From: Flavobacteriaceae bacterium
Lineage (GTDB): Bacteria > Bacteroidota > Bacteroidia > Flavobacteriales > Flavobacteriaceae
DNA length: 37,088 bases
Reading direction: 5' to 3'
Assembly (NCBI GenBank): GCA_013043825.1
Contig: JABDNM010000189.1
Coordinates: 1-37,088 of the forward strand
Of the stretch, positions 24,101-33,090 are shown one piece after another. Made by a program: the position numbers and the translations under genes. The notes below the pieces were generated by a model that was not told where the DNA came from, did no database searches, and was given only the letters and a program-made list of their open reading frames with translations. Each line of letters starts with the position of its first letter. The first letter of the stretch is position 1.

Positions 24101-24610
24101 ATGAAAGAAGAAATAGTAAATAGAGTCGCCAATAGTGCGCTGGTAACCTTCGACCTCGAGTCGTTCTATCCCGAAGGTCCTCGAATGGTTCTCGATATTT
24201 CTCAATGGCTGGAAGATGGTGTTGTCCTTCGGGAGAAACAATTCCGACAAGAACTGAAAAATTTTGACTGGACTCCTTACAATGACGCCTATGTGGCTAT
24301 TCAGTGTTCAACCAATGCCATAATTCCCGGTTGGGCCTATTTGCTGGTTTCCATTTATTTGAATGAGGTTGCAAAGTTTAATGTGCAGGGGTCCATGGAG
24401 AATCTGGAATCCATGTTGTTTTGCGAGATGCTCAACCAAATGGATATTTCAGAATTCGAAAATAAACCTGTCGTTATCAAAGGATGTGCCCACAAACCCA
24501 TTCCCGAAAACGCTTACCTGCTTGCGGCAAACAAGTTACAACCCGTAGCTAAAAGTCTCATGTATGGAGAAGCATGCTCCTCGGTACCTTTATATAAAAA
24601 GCCAAAGTAA
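24101..24610 (+). CDS. DUF2480 family protein
   Basis: A 169-residue cytoplasmic protein of a Bacteroidota-specific family without a known function. Recognisable segments are VANSALVTFDLESFYPEGPR near the start, AIIPGWAYLLV in the middle, and GCAHKPIPENAYLLA near the end. Cysteines in IQCSTN, FCEM, KGCAHK and GEACSS could bind metal or sulfur. It is the last gene before a strong terminator and 60 bp after sufT, so it is probably read through from the SUF operon, pointing to an Fe-S-related role by association only. Confidence 0.87.
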   Translation: MKEEIVNRVANSALVTFDLESFYPEGPRMVLDISQWLEDGVVLREKQFRQELKNFDWTPYNDAYVAIQCSTNAIIPGWAYLLVSIYLNEVAKFNVQGSMENLESMLFCEMLNQMDISEFENKPVVIKGCAHKPIPENAYLLAANKLQPVAKSLMYGEACSSVPLYKKPK

Positions 24611-24638
24611 TTAAGCGAATATTCTTCGTAATTTATCG

Positions 24639-24670
24639 AAAGAACAACCATTTTGGAGGTTCTTTTTTTT
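24639..24670 (+). terminator. Rho-independent terminator of the SUF operon
   Basis: AAAGAAC pairs with GTTCTTT, with a further CC/GG pair across a 2-base internal mismatch and an ATTTT loop, followed by a run of T. It lies 28 bases after the DUF2480 stop and ends the ~7.4-kb SUF transcript. Confidence 0.72.
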
Positions 24671-24690
24671 ATTCTGAAAACCAGAACGCT

Positions 24691-24698
24691 TATTTTTG
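24691..24698 (+). promoter_or_regulatory. Candidate -7 box for the DUF3078 gene
   Basis: TATTTTTG matches TAnnTTTG exactly, immediately downstream of the SUF terminator and 23 bases before the ATG at 24722. It supports that start over the ORF-track start at 24653. No clear TTG -33 element is visible. Confidence 0.48.
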
Positions 24699-24721
24699 CC
24701 ACCATCAAAAACCTATTTACT

Positions 24722-25606
24722 ATGAGAAATCTATTATTGATGGCAGCGATGGTTGCCTTTACATTTTCAGGTGTCGCCCAAGATACCGAAGAAGAAACCC
24801 CAAAACAAGGTTGGACCAAAGCTGGTAATATTTCTTTGCTCTTTAGCCAAGCCGCCTTTAACGATGAATGGACCGGTGGAGGAACCAGTAATTATGCGGC
24901 CAACTTGGTACTTGCCTATGACGCCAACCTGCGTCGAGGTAAAATTACCTGGGACAATCGTGTTATGGCCGACTATGGGATCACGAAAACCCGAGATCAG
25001 GAATTTACACGTAAAACGAGTGACCGTCTGGAACTGAATTCCATTGTTGGAAAGCAGATAAGTGAGAGTAATTGGTTCTATTCGTTCTTTATGAATTTTA
25101 AAACACAAATGACCTCTGGTTATGCCTTTGGTAAGGATGCCATGGGCGAAGAAATTCGAACGGAAACCACCAAGTTGTTTTCACCGGCCTATTTGCAGGC
25201 AGGACCCGGTGCATTCTGGAAAAAAAGTGATAATCTGAAAGTGAATATATCACCCGCTACGGCGCGCTTGATCTTCGTAAGTGGCGATTTTACCAACAAT
25301 GCTACAGACGACTATTTTGGTGTGGAGCCGAACAAGACCACAAGATTTGAATTTGGTGCCTCCGTGAATGGCTACGCTAAGATAGATCTAATCGAGAATG
25401 TGACTATGGAAAACATTCTCGCGCTTTACAGCAACTACCTGGAAGATCCTCAAAATGTGGATATCGATTATACCATGAACCTCATAATGAAAGTCAATAA
25501 ATGGATCACCGCCAATGCCAGCTTCCAAGCCATTTACGACGACAATGCTGTACAAGGATTTCAAATTCGAGAAACATTGGGAATAGGCGTCACTGCTGGT
25601 TTCTAA
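24722..25606 (+). CDS. DUF3078 outer-membrane protein, predicted beta-barrel
   Basis: A 294-residue exported protein. The signal peptide MRNLLLMAAMVAFTFSGVAQ supports the ATG at 24722. The mature part has the DUF3078 pattern: GWTKAGNISLLFSQAAFNDEWTGGG, then alternating hydrophobic strands, and it ends in GIGVTAGF with a terminal aromatic residue typical of outer-membrane barrels. The function is unknown; transport or structural roles are possible. It has its own promoter box and shares a hairpin region with the convergent hflX gene. Confidence 0.88.
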   Translation: MRNLLLMAAMVAFTFSGVAQDTEEETPKQGWTKAGNISLLFSQAAFNDEWTGGGTSNYAANLVLAYDANLRRGKITWDNRVMADYGITKTRDQEFTRKTSDRLELNSIVGKQISESNWFYSFFMNFKTQMTSGYAFGKDAMGEEIRTETTKLFSPAYLQAGPGAFWKKSDNLKVNISPATARLIFVSGDFTNNATDDYFGVEPNKTTRFEFGASVNGYAKIDLIENVTMENILALYSNYLEDPQNVDIDYTMNLIMKVNKWITANASFQAIYDDNAVQGFQIRETLGIGVTAGF

Positions 25607-25630
25607 TAACGTTCAGCAACAACTCTTTTA

Positions 25631-25659
25631 AACCCTCTGGAGCTTGATTTCAGGGGGTT
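25631..25659. terminator. Hairpin between convergent DUF3078 and hflX genes, likely bidirectional
   Basis: AACCCTCTG pairs with CAGGGGGTT (9 bp, one G-U) around an 11-base loop. The right arm overlaps the hflX stop codon at 25658-25660. The T-tracts on both sides are short. Confidence 0.6.
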
Positions 25660-26863
25660 ATTCTATATGCTCGGGATAAAGAAAGTTATTGTAGGGGAAG
25701 CGGGTAATATGAATCTGCCGAACCTTTTTGTATAGTACTTTTTTGAACTCATCAATGTTTTTCTTTTTCAATGCTGAAATGAATATCGCATCTCCATTTA
25801 CCTTATGCATCCAGGTCTGCTTCCAATCCTGAATGCTGTAATGGGCCTTGGTCCTTTGGGTTACCAGATCGTCTTCCTCGATCACTTCAGGCTTATAAGC
25901 ATCGATCTTGTTGAAAACCATGAATATGGGCTTATCTGCACCATCAATCTCATCGAGTACACTACTAACAGATGCAATATGATCTTCGAAAGAGGGATGC
26001 GAAATGTCCACAACATGTAAGAGGAGGTCGGCCTCTCGTACCTCATCCAAAGTACTTTTAAAGGATTCTACCAGCTGCGTAGGGAGCTTACGGATAAATC
26101 CAACTGTATCGCTCAACAAAAATGGTAAATTCCCGATAACCACCTTACGAACCGTAGTATCCAAGGTCGCAAATAATTTGTTCTCCGCGAAGACATCACT
26201 CTTGCTTATCACGTTCATCAATGTGGATTTGCCTACATTGGTGTAGCCAACCAGGGCAACCCGAACCAGTGACCCCCTGTTTCCCCGTTGCACCGACATT
26301 TGTTTGTCGATGGAGGTAAGTTTCTTCTTGAGAAGTGATATGCGGTCACGTACGATCCTCCGGTCGGTTTCGATCTCTGTTTCACCAGGTCCTCTCATAC
26401 CTATTCCCCCTCTTTGCCGTTCCAGGTGAGTCCACATTCCGGCCAGGCGAGGCAGGAGATATTCGTATTGGGCCAACTCTACCTGAGTTCGTGCATAGCT
26501 GGTTTGAGCCCGTTGGGCAAAAATATCCAGGATCAAATTGGTGCGATCGATGATCTTACATTCAAGCAGTCGTTCAATATTACGTTGTTGCCCGGGAGTT
26601 AATTCATCGTCGAATATAGCGGTCCCAATATCGTGCTCATCTACAAAGGCCTTTACCTCCTCCATTTTTCCGGAACCGATGAAGGTCTTGGGATTAGGCA
26701 TGTCGATCTTCTGGGTGAAGCGTTTTACCACTTCACCTCCGGCCGTATAAGCAAGGAATTCGAGTTCGTCCATATATTCTTTGGATTTTTCTTCATCCTG
26801 CAATTTGGTAATTACTCCAATGAGAACGGTTTTTTCGTATTCCTGATCCTTTTTTTCTAACAT
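25658..26863 (-). CDS. hflX: GTPase HflX, ribosome-associated
   Basis: A 401-residue translational GTPase of the Obg/HflX group that binds the 50S subunit and splits stalled ribosomes under stress. The N-terminal HflX domain contains TFIGSGKMEEV and DDELTPGQQRNIE. It is followed by the linker RGPGETEIETDRR and the G domain with GYTNVGKST (206-214), DTVGFIRKLP and NKID. The ORF track begins at a GTG (26881); the ATG at 26863 is more likely. It is divergent from the EEP-fold gene (74 bp). Confidence 0.95.
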   Translation of the reverse strand: MLEKKDQEYEKTVLIGVITKLQDEEKSKEYMDELEFLAYTAGGEVVKRFTQKIDMPNPKTFIGSGKMEEVKAFVDEHDIGTAIFDDELTPGQQRNIERLLECKIIDRTNLILDIFAQRAQTSYARTQVELAQYEYLLPRLAGMWTHLERQRGGIGMRGPGETEIETDRRIVRDRISLLKKKLTSIDKQMSVQRGNRGSLVRVALVGYTNVGKSTLMNVISKSDVFAENKLFATLDTTVRKVVIGNLPFLLSDTVGFIRKLPTQLVESFKSTLDEVREADLLLHVVDISHPSFEDHIASVSSVLDEIDGADKPIFMVFNKIDAYKPEVIEEDDLVTQRTKAHYSIQDWKQTWMHKVNGDAIFISALKKKNIDEFKKVLYKKVRQIHITRFPYNNFLYPEHIE

Positions 26864-26937
26864 AGTACCGCGATTGGGCACAAAGGTACAAAAGTGTTTG
26901 CAGCCGATTTTCGTACATTGGTTTCAAATTCAAATGC

Positions 26938-27897
26938 ATGCCCGATTCATTAAATTCGTCAACAGAATATTATAGCGTTGGCTTTTACAATCTTGAGAAT
27001 TTATTCGATACCGTCGACGACCCTCATACGCTTGACGATGATTTCACACAGCATTCCGCGAAAAAATGGAACCAAAAGCGATTCCGGAAAAAAGTAAAAA
27101 AATTGGCCCGTGTAATTACAAACATAGGGTACCAGGATATCAAACATCCACCGGTTTTATTAGGCGTAGCTGAAGTTGAAAATGCCGCCGTCCTGGACTC
27201 CTTGATCGATTCTAAATTTCTGCGGAATAAGGGCTACGATTATGTACATTTCGACTCTCCGGACGAACGTGGTATTGATACTGCCTTGTTATATCGAAGC
27301 GAGTACTTTTCGGTACTAAAGAATGAAATCTTTGAACTGCAATTGGTCAATGAACTTGGTGACAGGGATTATACGCGGGATATTCTATATGTCCATGGCG
27401 AACTACAAGAACAACCTATTCATATTTTAGTGAATCATTGGCCATCACGCAGAAAGGGAACCGAAGAAACCGCACATAAACGTGAGGCAGCTGCACACAG
27501 AAACCTGGAAGTGATCGAGCAAATACTACAAGATGATCCCGAGGGGAAAATAATTGTCATGGGGGATTTCAATGATGATCCGCATAGTAACAGTGTGAAA
27601 TCGATGGCCAAGGATCGTTTCTACAATCCCATGGAACTTCTACTCACAAACACCGAGGGTACCTTAAGCCATAAAAACAACTGGCACCTCTTCGACCAGA
27701 TACTTATCACGCATAATTTTTTGCAAGGGCCTCCCAACCGGTTACGATTTGAAGCTGCAAGGATCTTCAGCCCAGAAAATATTAAGGAGTATAAAGGCAA
27801 ATTTAAAGGTATGCCGTTCCGAACTTTCGTGGGTAAACGCTATCTGGGTGGGTTTAGTGATCATTTCCCGGTTTATGTCATTTTTTCACTGAAATGA
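26938..27897 (+). CDS. Endonuclease/exonuclease/phosphatase (EEP) family protein
   Basis: A 319-residue protein with the DNase I-like EEP fold. Key motifs are FYNLENLFDT (metal-binding Asn/Glu region), GVAEVEN, HILVNHWPSRRKG (His/Asn), IVMGDFNDDP (Asp/Asn) and GFSDHFPVYV (Asp-His pair), so the catalytic centre appears complete. There is no signal peptide, unlike many secreted flavobacterial EEP nucleases, so it probably acts in the cytoplasm. The substrate could be nucleic acid or phosphodiester metabolites. It is divergent from hflX and stands alone. Confidence 0.88.
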   Translation: MPDSLNSSTEYYSVGFYNLENLFDTVDDPHTLDDDFTQHSAKKWNQKRFRKKVKKLARVITNIGYQDIKHPPVLLGVAEVENAAVLDSLIDSKFLRNKGYDYVHFDSPDERGIDTALLYRSEYFSVLKNEIFELQLVNELGDRDYTRDILYVHGELQEQPIHILVNHWPSRRKGTEETAHKREAAAHRNLEVIEQILQDDPEGKIIVMGDFNDDPHSNSVKSMAKDRFYNPMELLLTNTEGTLSHKNNWHLFDQILITHNFLQGPPNRLRFEAARIFSPENIKEYKGKFKGMPFRTFVGKRYLGGFSDHFPVYVIFSLK

Positions 27898-27954
27898 TCG
27901 AATGTTAAACAACTCCAAACGTTAATCGTAGTTTTCCTACATTTTGTCTAAAAG

Positions 27955-27986
27955 TTGGCGCATTTAATTGAGAATATCCAAATTTG
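27955..27986 (+). promoter_or_regulatory. Candidate promoter for the gliding/T9SS trio
   Basis: A TTG (27955-27957) and CAAATTTG (27979-27986, one mismatch from TAnnTTTG) are separated by 21 bases, within the usual 17-23 range. The box ends 37 bases before the start at 28024. Confidence 0.4.
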
Positions 27987-28023
27987 CATAAATTAGCCGA
28001 ACTTAATAACCTTATCCAAAAAA

Positions 28024-30066
28024 ATGATTCCATTTCCTTCTTTCTGTCGCCCGCACAGATCCCGAAATACGTCCGTTCTATTTTCTCTTTTTTCTTTTTT
28101 TATAGCGATGTTTTTCAGTATCAATGCGCAGGCCCAGGGACCCGGTTCACTGTTTGTGGATGCAGGTCCCGATCTAGAATTTGATTGCGGTTCGGCCCCT
28201 GAATGTTTCGATATCACAGCCACATTCTTGGAAACTTTTGAAACCAATAGTTCGAATTATTCGGTAAACTCCATAGCTTATAATCCGCCTTTCCCATTTG
28301 ATGGCCTGGCGAATAGTTTGAACCCCGACATTGACGATGCCTGGTCCATCGTTGAGACCTTGCCCTTCGATTTCTGTTTCTTTCAGAATATTGAAACGGA
28401 ATTTCAGGTGGGCTCGAATGGAGTGATTCGATTTGATGTAGATCCAGGAGATACCTCCAATGGTTGGAGTTTTTCAGAAGATCTCCCAAATAACTCGAAC
28501 CCTACCCTGGGTGAAGCCAACGTATTTACACCAGGACATGATATAGATCCTTCCCAATCTGTTTCGGAAGAAATAGGTTATGAAGTATTGGGTGAGTTCC
28601 CAAATAGGGTGTTAGTAGTATCCTATTTTGAAGTACCAATGTTCTCGGGTGCATGTAACCCGTTGCTGGCAACTCAAATGGTGGTATTCTACGAATTCTC
28701 CAATGTGATCGAGATCTATATGCAGGACAAACCTTCCTGTCCAAGCTGGAACAGCGGTAATGCCACCCTGGGTATTCAGAACAATGATGGGGACATCGCT
28801 TTCGTTCCTCCGGGAAGAAACACCTCCGATTCTCCCTGGACAGCCAACGACGAAGCCTGGCAGATCGCTCCGGCAGGAAATCCAACGTACGATTTTGCAT
28901 GGCTGGATGCCGGTGGAAATGTAATTGGTACTACCGCTACTTTGGAAGTTTGCCCGGTAGATGATATTACGACTTACACGGCCCGAGTAACCTATACCAA
29001 CTGTAATGGCGACGAAGTGGTTTTGACCGATGACCTGGTGGTCACCCTCACCAATACCTATACTGTGGATATAGGCGAGAGTCGCGAACTATGCGACGAA
29101 AAGAATTTAGAGCTTACGGCCCAGTTGAACGGTGCCGATCCGGCCGATGCTACCTTTCTCTGGAACACAGGTGAAACTACTCAAACCATTATAGTGTCTA
29201 CTACAGGCGATTATAGTGTGACCGTGGATGTCGACGGCTGTATTGAAATGGCTTCGGCTACATTGGTCTTCAATGAAAGCCCGGATTTCGATCTTGGCCC
29301 GGACATCGCCACTTGCTTTGACGAAATCATCATGCTGGATGCAACTCCTTCAAATTACGATCCAGCCGAAGTTACTTATGTCTGGTCACTCGATGGAGAT
29401 GTATTGCCTTCAGAAACAACAAATACCCTGGTTGTCACAGAAATTGGAACCTATAGCGTAACGGTTACCTTCGAGAACTGTTCCGCCACCGATTCGGTAA
29501 ACGTAGATCCAAGAGATGATCTCGAAGTAAGCCTGGGAGACGATTTTAAGTCATGCGTTCAGGAGCCAAAGGTACTCGTAGCCGAAACTTCAGAAACCGG
29601 AGTTACTTATCAATGGTTCCTCAATGGAGATCTCATTGAAGGAGAAGATCAGGCAACTCTTAATTTCAGTATAGATGCAGATGCAACGGGTATTCAAATC
29701 TATAGTGTGGTGATCACAAAAGGCGATTGTACGGGAGAAGATTCGGTGGATGTGGAATTGTATGATGTTGGAAATTGCGTGGTTTCCCAGGGGCTATCTC
29801 CTAATGGAGACGGATTTAACGATTCTATGGACCTGGAGTTCCTTTCCGATCGAGCTGGGGGTATTTCGCAATTCCGAATTTATAATCGACATGGGATCGA
29901 AGTATTCACTGCCGTCAATTATGTGAATGAGTGGTTCGGCCAGGACGAGAACGGCAATGAGCTACCTACAGGTACCTATTTCTATGTGATCGATCTCATG
30001 GAAGCAGATCCTGTTTATGGAATGCAGGCGACAGGTTGGGTATATCTTAACAAGGACGCTAATTAA
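28024..30066 (+). CDS. T9SS type B (CHU_C) gliding motility-associated surface protein
   Basis: A 680-residue secreted protein. An unusually long N-terminal region (MIPFPSFCRPHRSRN...) leads into the hydrophobic core and the cleavage site INAQAQ near residue 38. Residues ~40-300 form a DUF-like beta domain with PFDFCFFQNIETEFQVGSNG and GNATLGIQNNDG, resembling the lectin/adhesin N-domain of CHU_C proteins. It is followed by Ig/PKD-like repeats (NTYTVDIGESRELCDEKNLEL, DFDLGPDIATCFDE, DDLEVSLGDDFKSC). The C-terminal ~95 residues are the type B sorting domain: GLSPNGDGFNDSMDL, FRIYNRHGIEVF, ELPTGTYFYVIDL. This protein class includes SprB-like adhesins, and it precedes its own PorP/SprF and OmpA partners. 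Confidence 0.92.
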   Translation: MIPFPSFCRPHRSRNTSVLFSLFSFFIAMFFSINAQAQGPGSLFVDAGPDLEFDCGSAPECFDITATFLETFETNSSNYSVNSIAYNPPFPFDGLANSLNPDIDDAWSIVETLPFDFCFFQNIETEFQVGSNGVIRFDVDPGDTSNGWSFSEDLPNNSNPTLGEANVFTPGHDIDPSQSVSEEIGYEVLGEFPNRVLVVSYFEVPMFSGACNPLLATQMVVFYEFSNVIEIYMQDKPSCPSWNSGNATLGIQNNDGDIAFVPPGRNTSDSPWTANDEAWQIAPAGNPTYDFAWLDAGGNVIGTTATLEVCPVDDITTYTARVTYTNCNGDEVVLTDDLVVTLTNTYTVDIGESRELCDEKNLELTAQLNGADPADATFLWNTGETTQTIIVSTTGDYSVTVDVDGCIEMASATLVFNESPDFDLGPDIATCFDEIIMLDATPSNYDPAEVTYVWSLDGDVLPSETTNTLVVTEIGTYSVTVTFENCSATDSVNVDPRDDLEVSLGDDFKSCVQEPKVLVAETSETGVTYQWFLNGDLIEGEDQATLNFSIDADATGIQIYSVVITKGDCTGEDSVDVELYDVGNCVVSQGLSPNGDGFNDSMDLEFLSDRAGGISQFRIYNRHGIEVFTAVNYVNEWFGQDENGNELPTGTYFYVIDLMEADPVYGMQATGWVYLNKDAN

Positions 30067-30180
30067 TATCGGAAATAAGTGAAACTTAGTTGTGCTTTAC
30101 TTCCGGGTTAGCTCTAGTCGTGCAACAAAAGATTCGGGCTTCAATAATAAAACTGAACATTAAATTAACAACCAACGATA

Positions 30181-31098
30181 ATGAAAAAACTATCGCTATT
30201 AGTACTCTCCTTGATCTGCCTGCTTTGCACCAATTTTGCAGAGGCACAGCAAGACCCGCAGTACACTCAATATATGTATAACATGAATGTGGTAAACCCG
30301 GCCTATGCAGGATTGAAGGAAACTCTCTCGCTTACCGGACTCTACAGAAAGCAATGGTCCGGACTCGACGGTGCTCCCGAGACCATCACATTCTCAGGTC
30401 ACAGCCCGATAGCAGATAAAATAGGACTTGGACTTTCTGCCATCAAGGACGAATTGGGCCCGGTGAAGGAAACCAATGTTTTTGTTGACTTTTCTTATAC
30501 ATTACAGCTGTCGGATGAATTGAGACTAGCGCTGGGATTGAAAGCGGGTGCAACTTTTCATGATGTTGGTTTGGTGGACCTTGAACTACAGGATCCTAAC
30601 GACCCCTTCTTTTCACAGGATATCAGTAATACTTATCCGAATGTGGGTGCCGGTGCTTTCTTTTACGGTGATAACTTTTATGTTGGCCTTTCAGTTCCAA
30701 ATCTGTTGAATTCTGTTCACCTGGATGCTAACGGACTAAAAATTGGAAGCGAGACCAACCATTATTTTGCAACCGCCGGATATGTCTTTCAGGTTTCCGA
30801 AAACGTAAAGTTGAAACCTTCAGTCATGGCCAAGTCGGCCTTCGATGCACCTTTGTCGGTTGATGGGAATTTAAATGCTCTTTTCTACGAAAAATTCGAG
30901 ATTGGTGCTTCCTATCGATTGGATGATTCATTCAGTGGGCTTGTTGGATTTCAGGCTACGCCCAATATACGCATAGGATATGCCTATGATCATGTGATAA
31001 GCGATCTGGACGCTGTAGCCAATGCGTCGCACGAAGTTATTCTCACCTTCGATCTGGTATTCAAGAAAAAATCTCTTCGTTCGCCTCGTTACTTCTAA
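30181..31098 (+). CDS. PorP/SprF family type IX secretion system membrane protein
   Basis: A 305-residue outer-membrane barrel protein. The signal peptide ends NFAEAQ. The opening QQDPQYTQYMYNMNVVNPAYAGLKE and the segment LTGLYRKQWSGLDGAPETITFS are diagnostic of the family, which assists secretion or surface attachment of type B T9SS substrates such as SprB. It lies 114 bp after the CHU_C protein gene and 21 bp before the OmpA gene. It is probably a dedicated partner of that adhesin and not the core PorP, because the other core T9SS genes are absent here. Confidence 0.93.
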   Translation: MKKLSLLVLSLICLLCTNFAEAQQDPQYTQYMYNMNVVNPAYAGLKETLSLTGLYRKQWSGLDGAPETITFSGHSPIADKIGLGLSAIKDELGPVKETNVFVDFSYTLQLSDELRLALGLKAGATFHDVGLVDLELQDPNDPFFSQDISNTYPNVGAGAFFYGDNFYVGLSVPNLLNSVHLDANGLKIGSETNHYFATAGYVFQVSENVKLKPSVMAKSAFDAPLSVDGNLNALFYEKFEIGASYRLDDSFSGLVGFQATPNIRIGYAYDHVISDLDAVANASHEVILTFDLVFKKKSLRSPRYF

Positions 31099-31119
31099 TC
31101 GATAAATATGTTCATTCCC

Positions 31120-33006
31120 ATGAAAAATATAACAACACTTCTTCTCATATTCTCTGTCGCATTCGCTACGGCTCAAAATAAGGATACCAAAAAGGCCGAT
31201 CAACTATATGATCGTTTGGCCTATACCGATGCTGCTCAAGCCTATCAAAAATTACTGAAACAAGGCAAAGGTAGTCGCTACGTCTTTGAACGTTTGGCGA
31301 ATAGCTATTACTTCATCAACGATACCAAGAAGGCCGAAACATATTACAAAAGAGTGGTGAAGGGTAGAAAAGTAAAACCTGAAACCGTGTACAGCTATGC
31401 TCAATCATTAAAGGCCAATGGAAAATTCAGTGATTATAATACCTGGATGAAGACATTCGCCAGTATGAATCCAGACGATTCACGAGCGAAAGACTTTATG
31501 AAAAACCCCAATTATGTTCCGCAGATCATGGAAGATTTTGCACGCTATGAGGCTCTGAATTTGGAAGAACTCAATTCGGAATATTCCGAATTTGGCGGGA
31601 TCATTAATGGCAAGGATTTCTATTTTTCTTCCGCCAGAAATACGGCCCGAAAAAAATATCACTGGGACGAACAACCTTTCCTGGATGTATATAAGGCAAG
31701 CCTGGTAGGTGATGCCATCAAAAATGCACAATTGTTGGAGGGAGATGTGAACACTAAATTTCACGAAGGGAATGTGGCCATTACCCCAGATGGAAAACGA
31801 ATGTACTTCGATCGTAATGATTATTTAAACGGAAAGTTCGAAAAGAGTGAAGAAGGCATCAACCAAATCAATATTTATTATACCGAATGGGTCGATGGTA
31901 AATGGAAAGGTGTTTTCTCTCTTCCATTCAATAGCAGCGAATACTCCTCGGGCCATCCGGCTCTGAGCACCAATGGCAATACACTCTACTTCGTGAGTGA
32001 TATGCCCGGAGGTAAAGGTAAGTCGGACATATATAAAGTGTCCATCAATGCTAATGGAGGCTTTGGGACACCTCAGCGACTTGGAGACAACATCAACACC
32101 GAAGGAAAAGAAGTGTTCCCATACATCGATGGTTCCGGAAATCTATATTTTTCCAGCGACGGTCATCAGGGATTGGGAGGTCTTGATGGTTTCTATGCAG
32201 AAGCCAAAGGTGATGGATTCGGAGATCCTGTAAACATGGGTAAGGGAGCCAATAGCGAAAATGACGATTTTGCCTTTATCTACGATCCTAGCACCCGACA
32301 AGGATTCATGTCTTCCAATCGCAATGGAGGAAAAGGCAAAGATGATATTTACCGCTTGAGAGGAGTGGATCCTCCTTGTGAGGTGGATATGGATATCAAT
32401 GTGGTAAATGAATATACCGGAGAACCTATTTTTGGTGCGCGATTAGATCTCTATGACGCTATGGAAAATCGCTTAAGTACTAAGTCTACAGGAGAAGATG
32501 GTTCAGGAAACTTGCTGGCTGAATGCGAAAAGGAACATGTTGTTCAAGCCTTTATGCGTGGCTTCGAAAGCAATGCTATAACAGTGGAGGCAAGCCCCAA
32601 TGGAAAGCTTTCCAAGACCATTGAACTACGACCAATTGAAGCCATCATTGTGGACGATAAGGTGGTTTTGAATCCTATATTATTTGATTACAATAAACAC
32701 AATATAAAGCCTCAGGCGGCTTTCGAATTGGACAAGCTGATAGAGATCATGAAGAAGTATCCAAATATGAAGATCAATGTGGAAAGCCATACCGATACGC
32801 AAGGGCAGGCAGATTACAACCGTAAACTTTCTGAACGACGTGCACAATCGACCGTTCAGTATGTAATATCTAAAGGGATAGAATCTTCCAGAATTAGCGG
32901 TAAAGGTTTTGGAGAAGACCGTCCAGCCGTTCAATGTGGCAGGAATTGCAGTAAGGCAGAACATCAAAAGAACCGTCGTTCCGAATTTATTATTGTTGAG
33001 CGCTAA
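31120..33006 (+). CDS. OmpA family protein with TPR, PD40 repeats and carboxypeptidase-regulatory-like domain
   Basis: A 628-residue envelope protein. The start is the ATG at 31120, giving MKNITTLLLIFSVAFATAQ; the ORF track begins 4 codons earlier. Domains in order are TPR-like helices (residues ~25-125, ending near YAQSLKANGKFSDY), PD40/WD40-like propeller units (FYFSSARN, LYFVSDMPGGKGKSDIYK, LYFSSDGHQGLGGLDGFY, GFMSSNRNGGKGKDDIYR), an Ig-like regulatory domain (VVNEYTGEPIFGARLDLYD), and the OmpA peptidoglycan-binding domain (ILFDYNKHNIKPQA, NVESHTDTQG, NRKLSERRAQ, RRSEFIIVER). The same domain order occurs in PorE-type proteins linked to T9SS and gliding. It follows the PorP/SprF gene as the third member of the trio. 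Confidence 0.93.
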   Translation: MKNITTLLLIFSVAFATAQNKDTKKADQLYDRLAYTDAAQAYQKLLKQGKGSRYVFERLANSYYFINDTKKAETYYKRVVKGRKVKPETVYSYAQSLKANGKFSDYNTWMKTFASMNPDDSRAKDFMKNPNYVPQIMEDFARYEALNLEELNSEYSEFGGIINGKDFYFSSARNTARKKYHWDEQPFLDVYKASLVGDAIKNAQLLEGDVNTKFHEGNVAITPDGKRMYFDRNDYLNGKFEKSEEGINQINIYYTEWVDGKWKGVFSLPFNSSEYSSGHPALSTNGNTLYFVSDMPGGKGKSDIYKVSINANGGFGTPQRLGDNINTEGKEVFPYIDGSGNLYFSSDGHQGLGGLDGFYAEAKGDGFGDPVNMGKGANSENDDFAFIYDPSTRQGFMSSNRNGGKGKDDIYRLRGVDPPCEVDMDINVVNEYTGEPIFGARLDLYDAMENRLSTKSTGEDGSGNLLAECEKEHVVQAFMRGFESNAITVEASPNGKLSKTIELRPIEAIIVDDKVVLNPILFDYNKHNIKPQAAFELDKLIEIMKKYPNMKINVESHTDTQGQADYNRKLSERRAQSTVQYVISKGIESSRISGKGFGEDRPAVQCGRNCSKAEHQKNRRSEFIIVER

Positions 33007-33044
33007 AATATATCCCCAGTACTAACCAGTTGTTTTCAACCAGT

Positions 33045-33074
33045 AAACCCCTTCGAATTTCGAGGGGGTTTTTA
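33045..33074. terminator. Strong terminator after the OmpA gene, likely bidirectional
   Basis: AAACCCCTTCGA pairs with TCGAGGGGGTTT over 12 bp (one G-U) with a 3-base loop and T-rich flank. It lies between the OmpA stop (33006) and the convergent DUF5689 stop (33091), and the A-rich left flank allows use in the reverse direction. Confidence 0.82.
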
Positions 33075-33090
33075 TTTGTGTCGATATGAA

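Noticed and set aside
28214-28900. Minus-strand ORFs (91 and 124 aa) inside the CHU_C protein gene
   Set aside because: Shadows; composition is Arg/His-rich with no recognisable domain.
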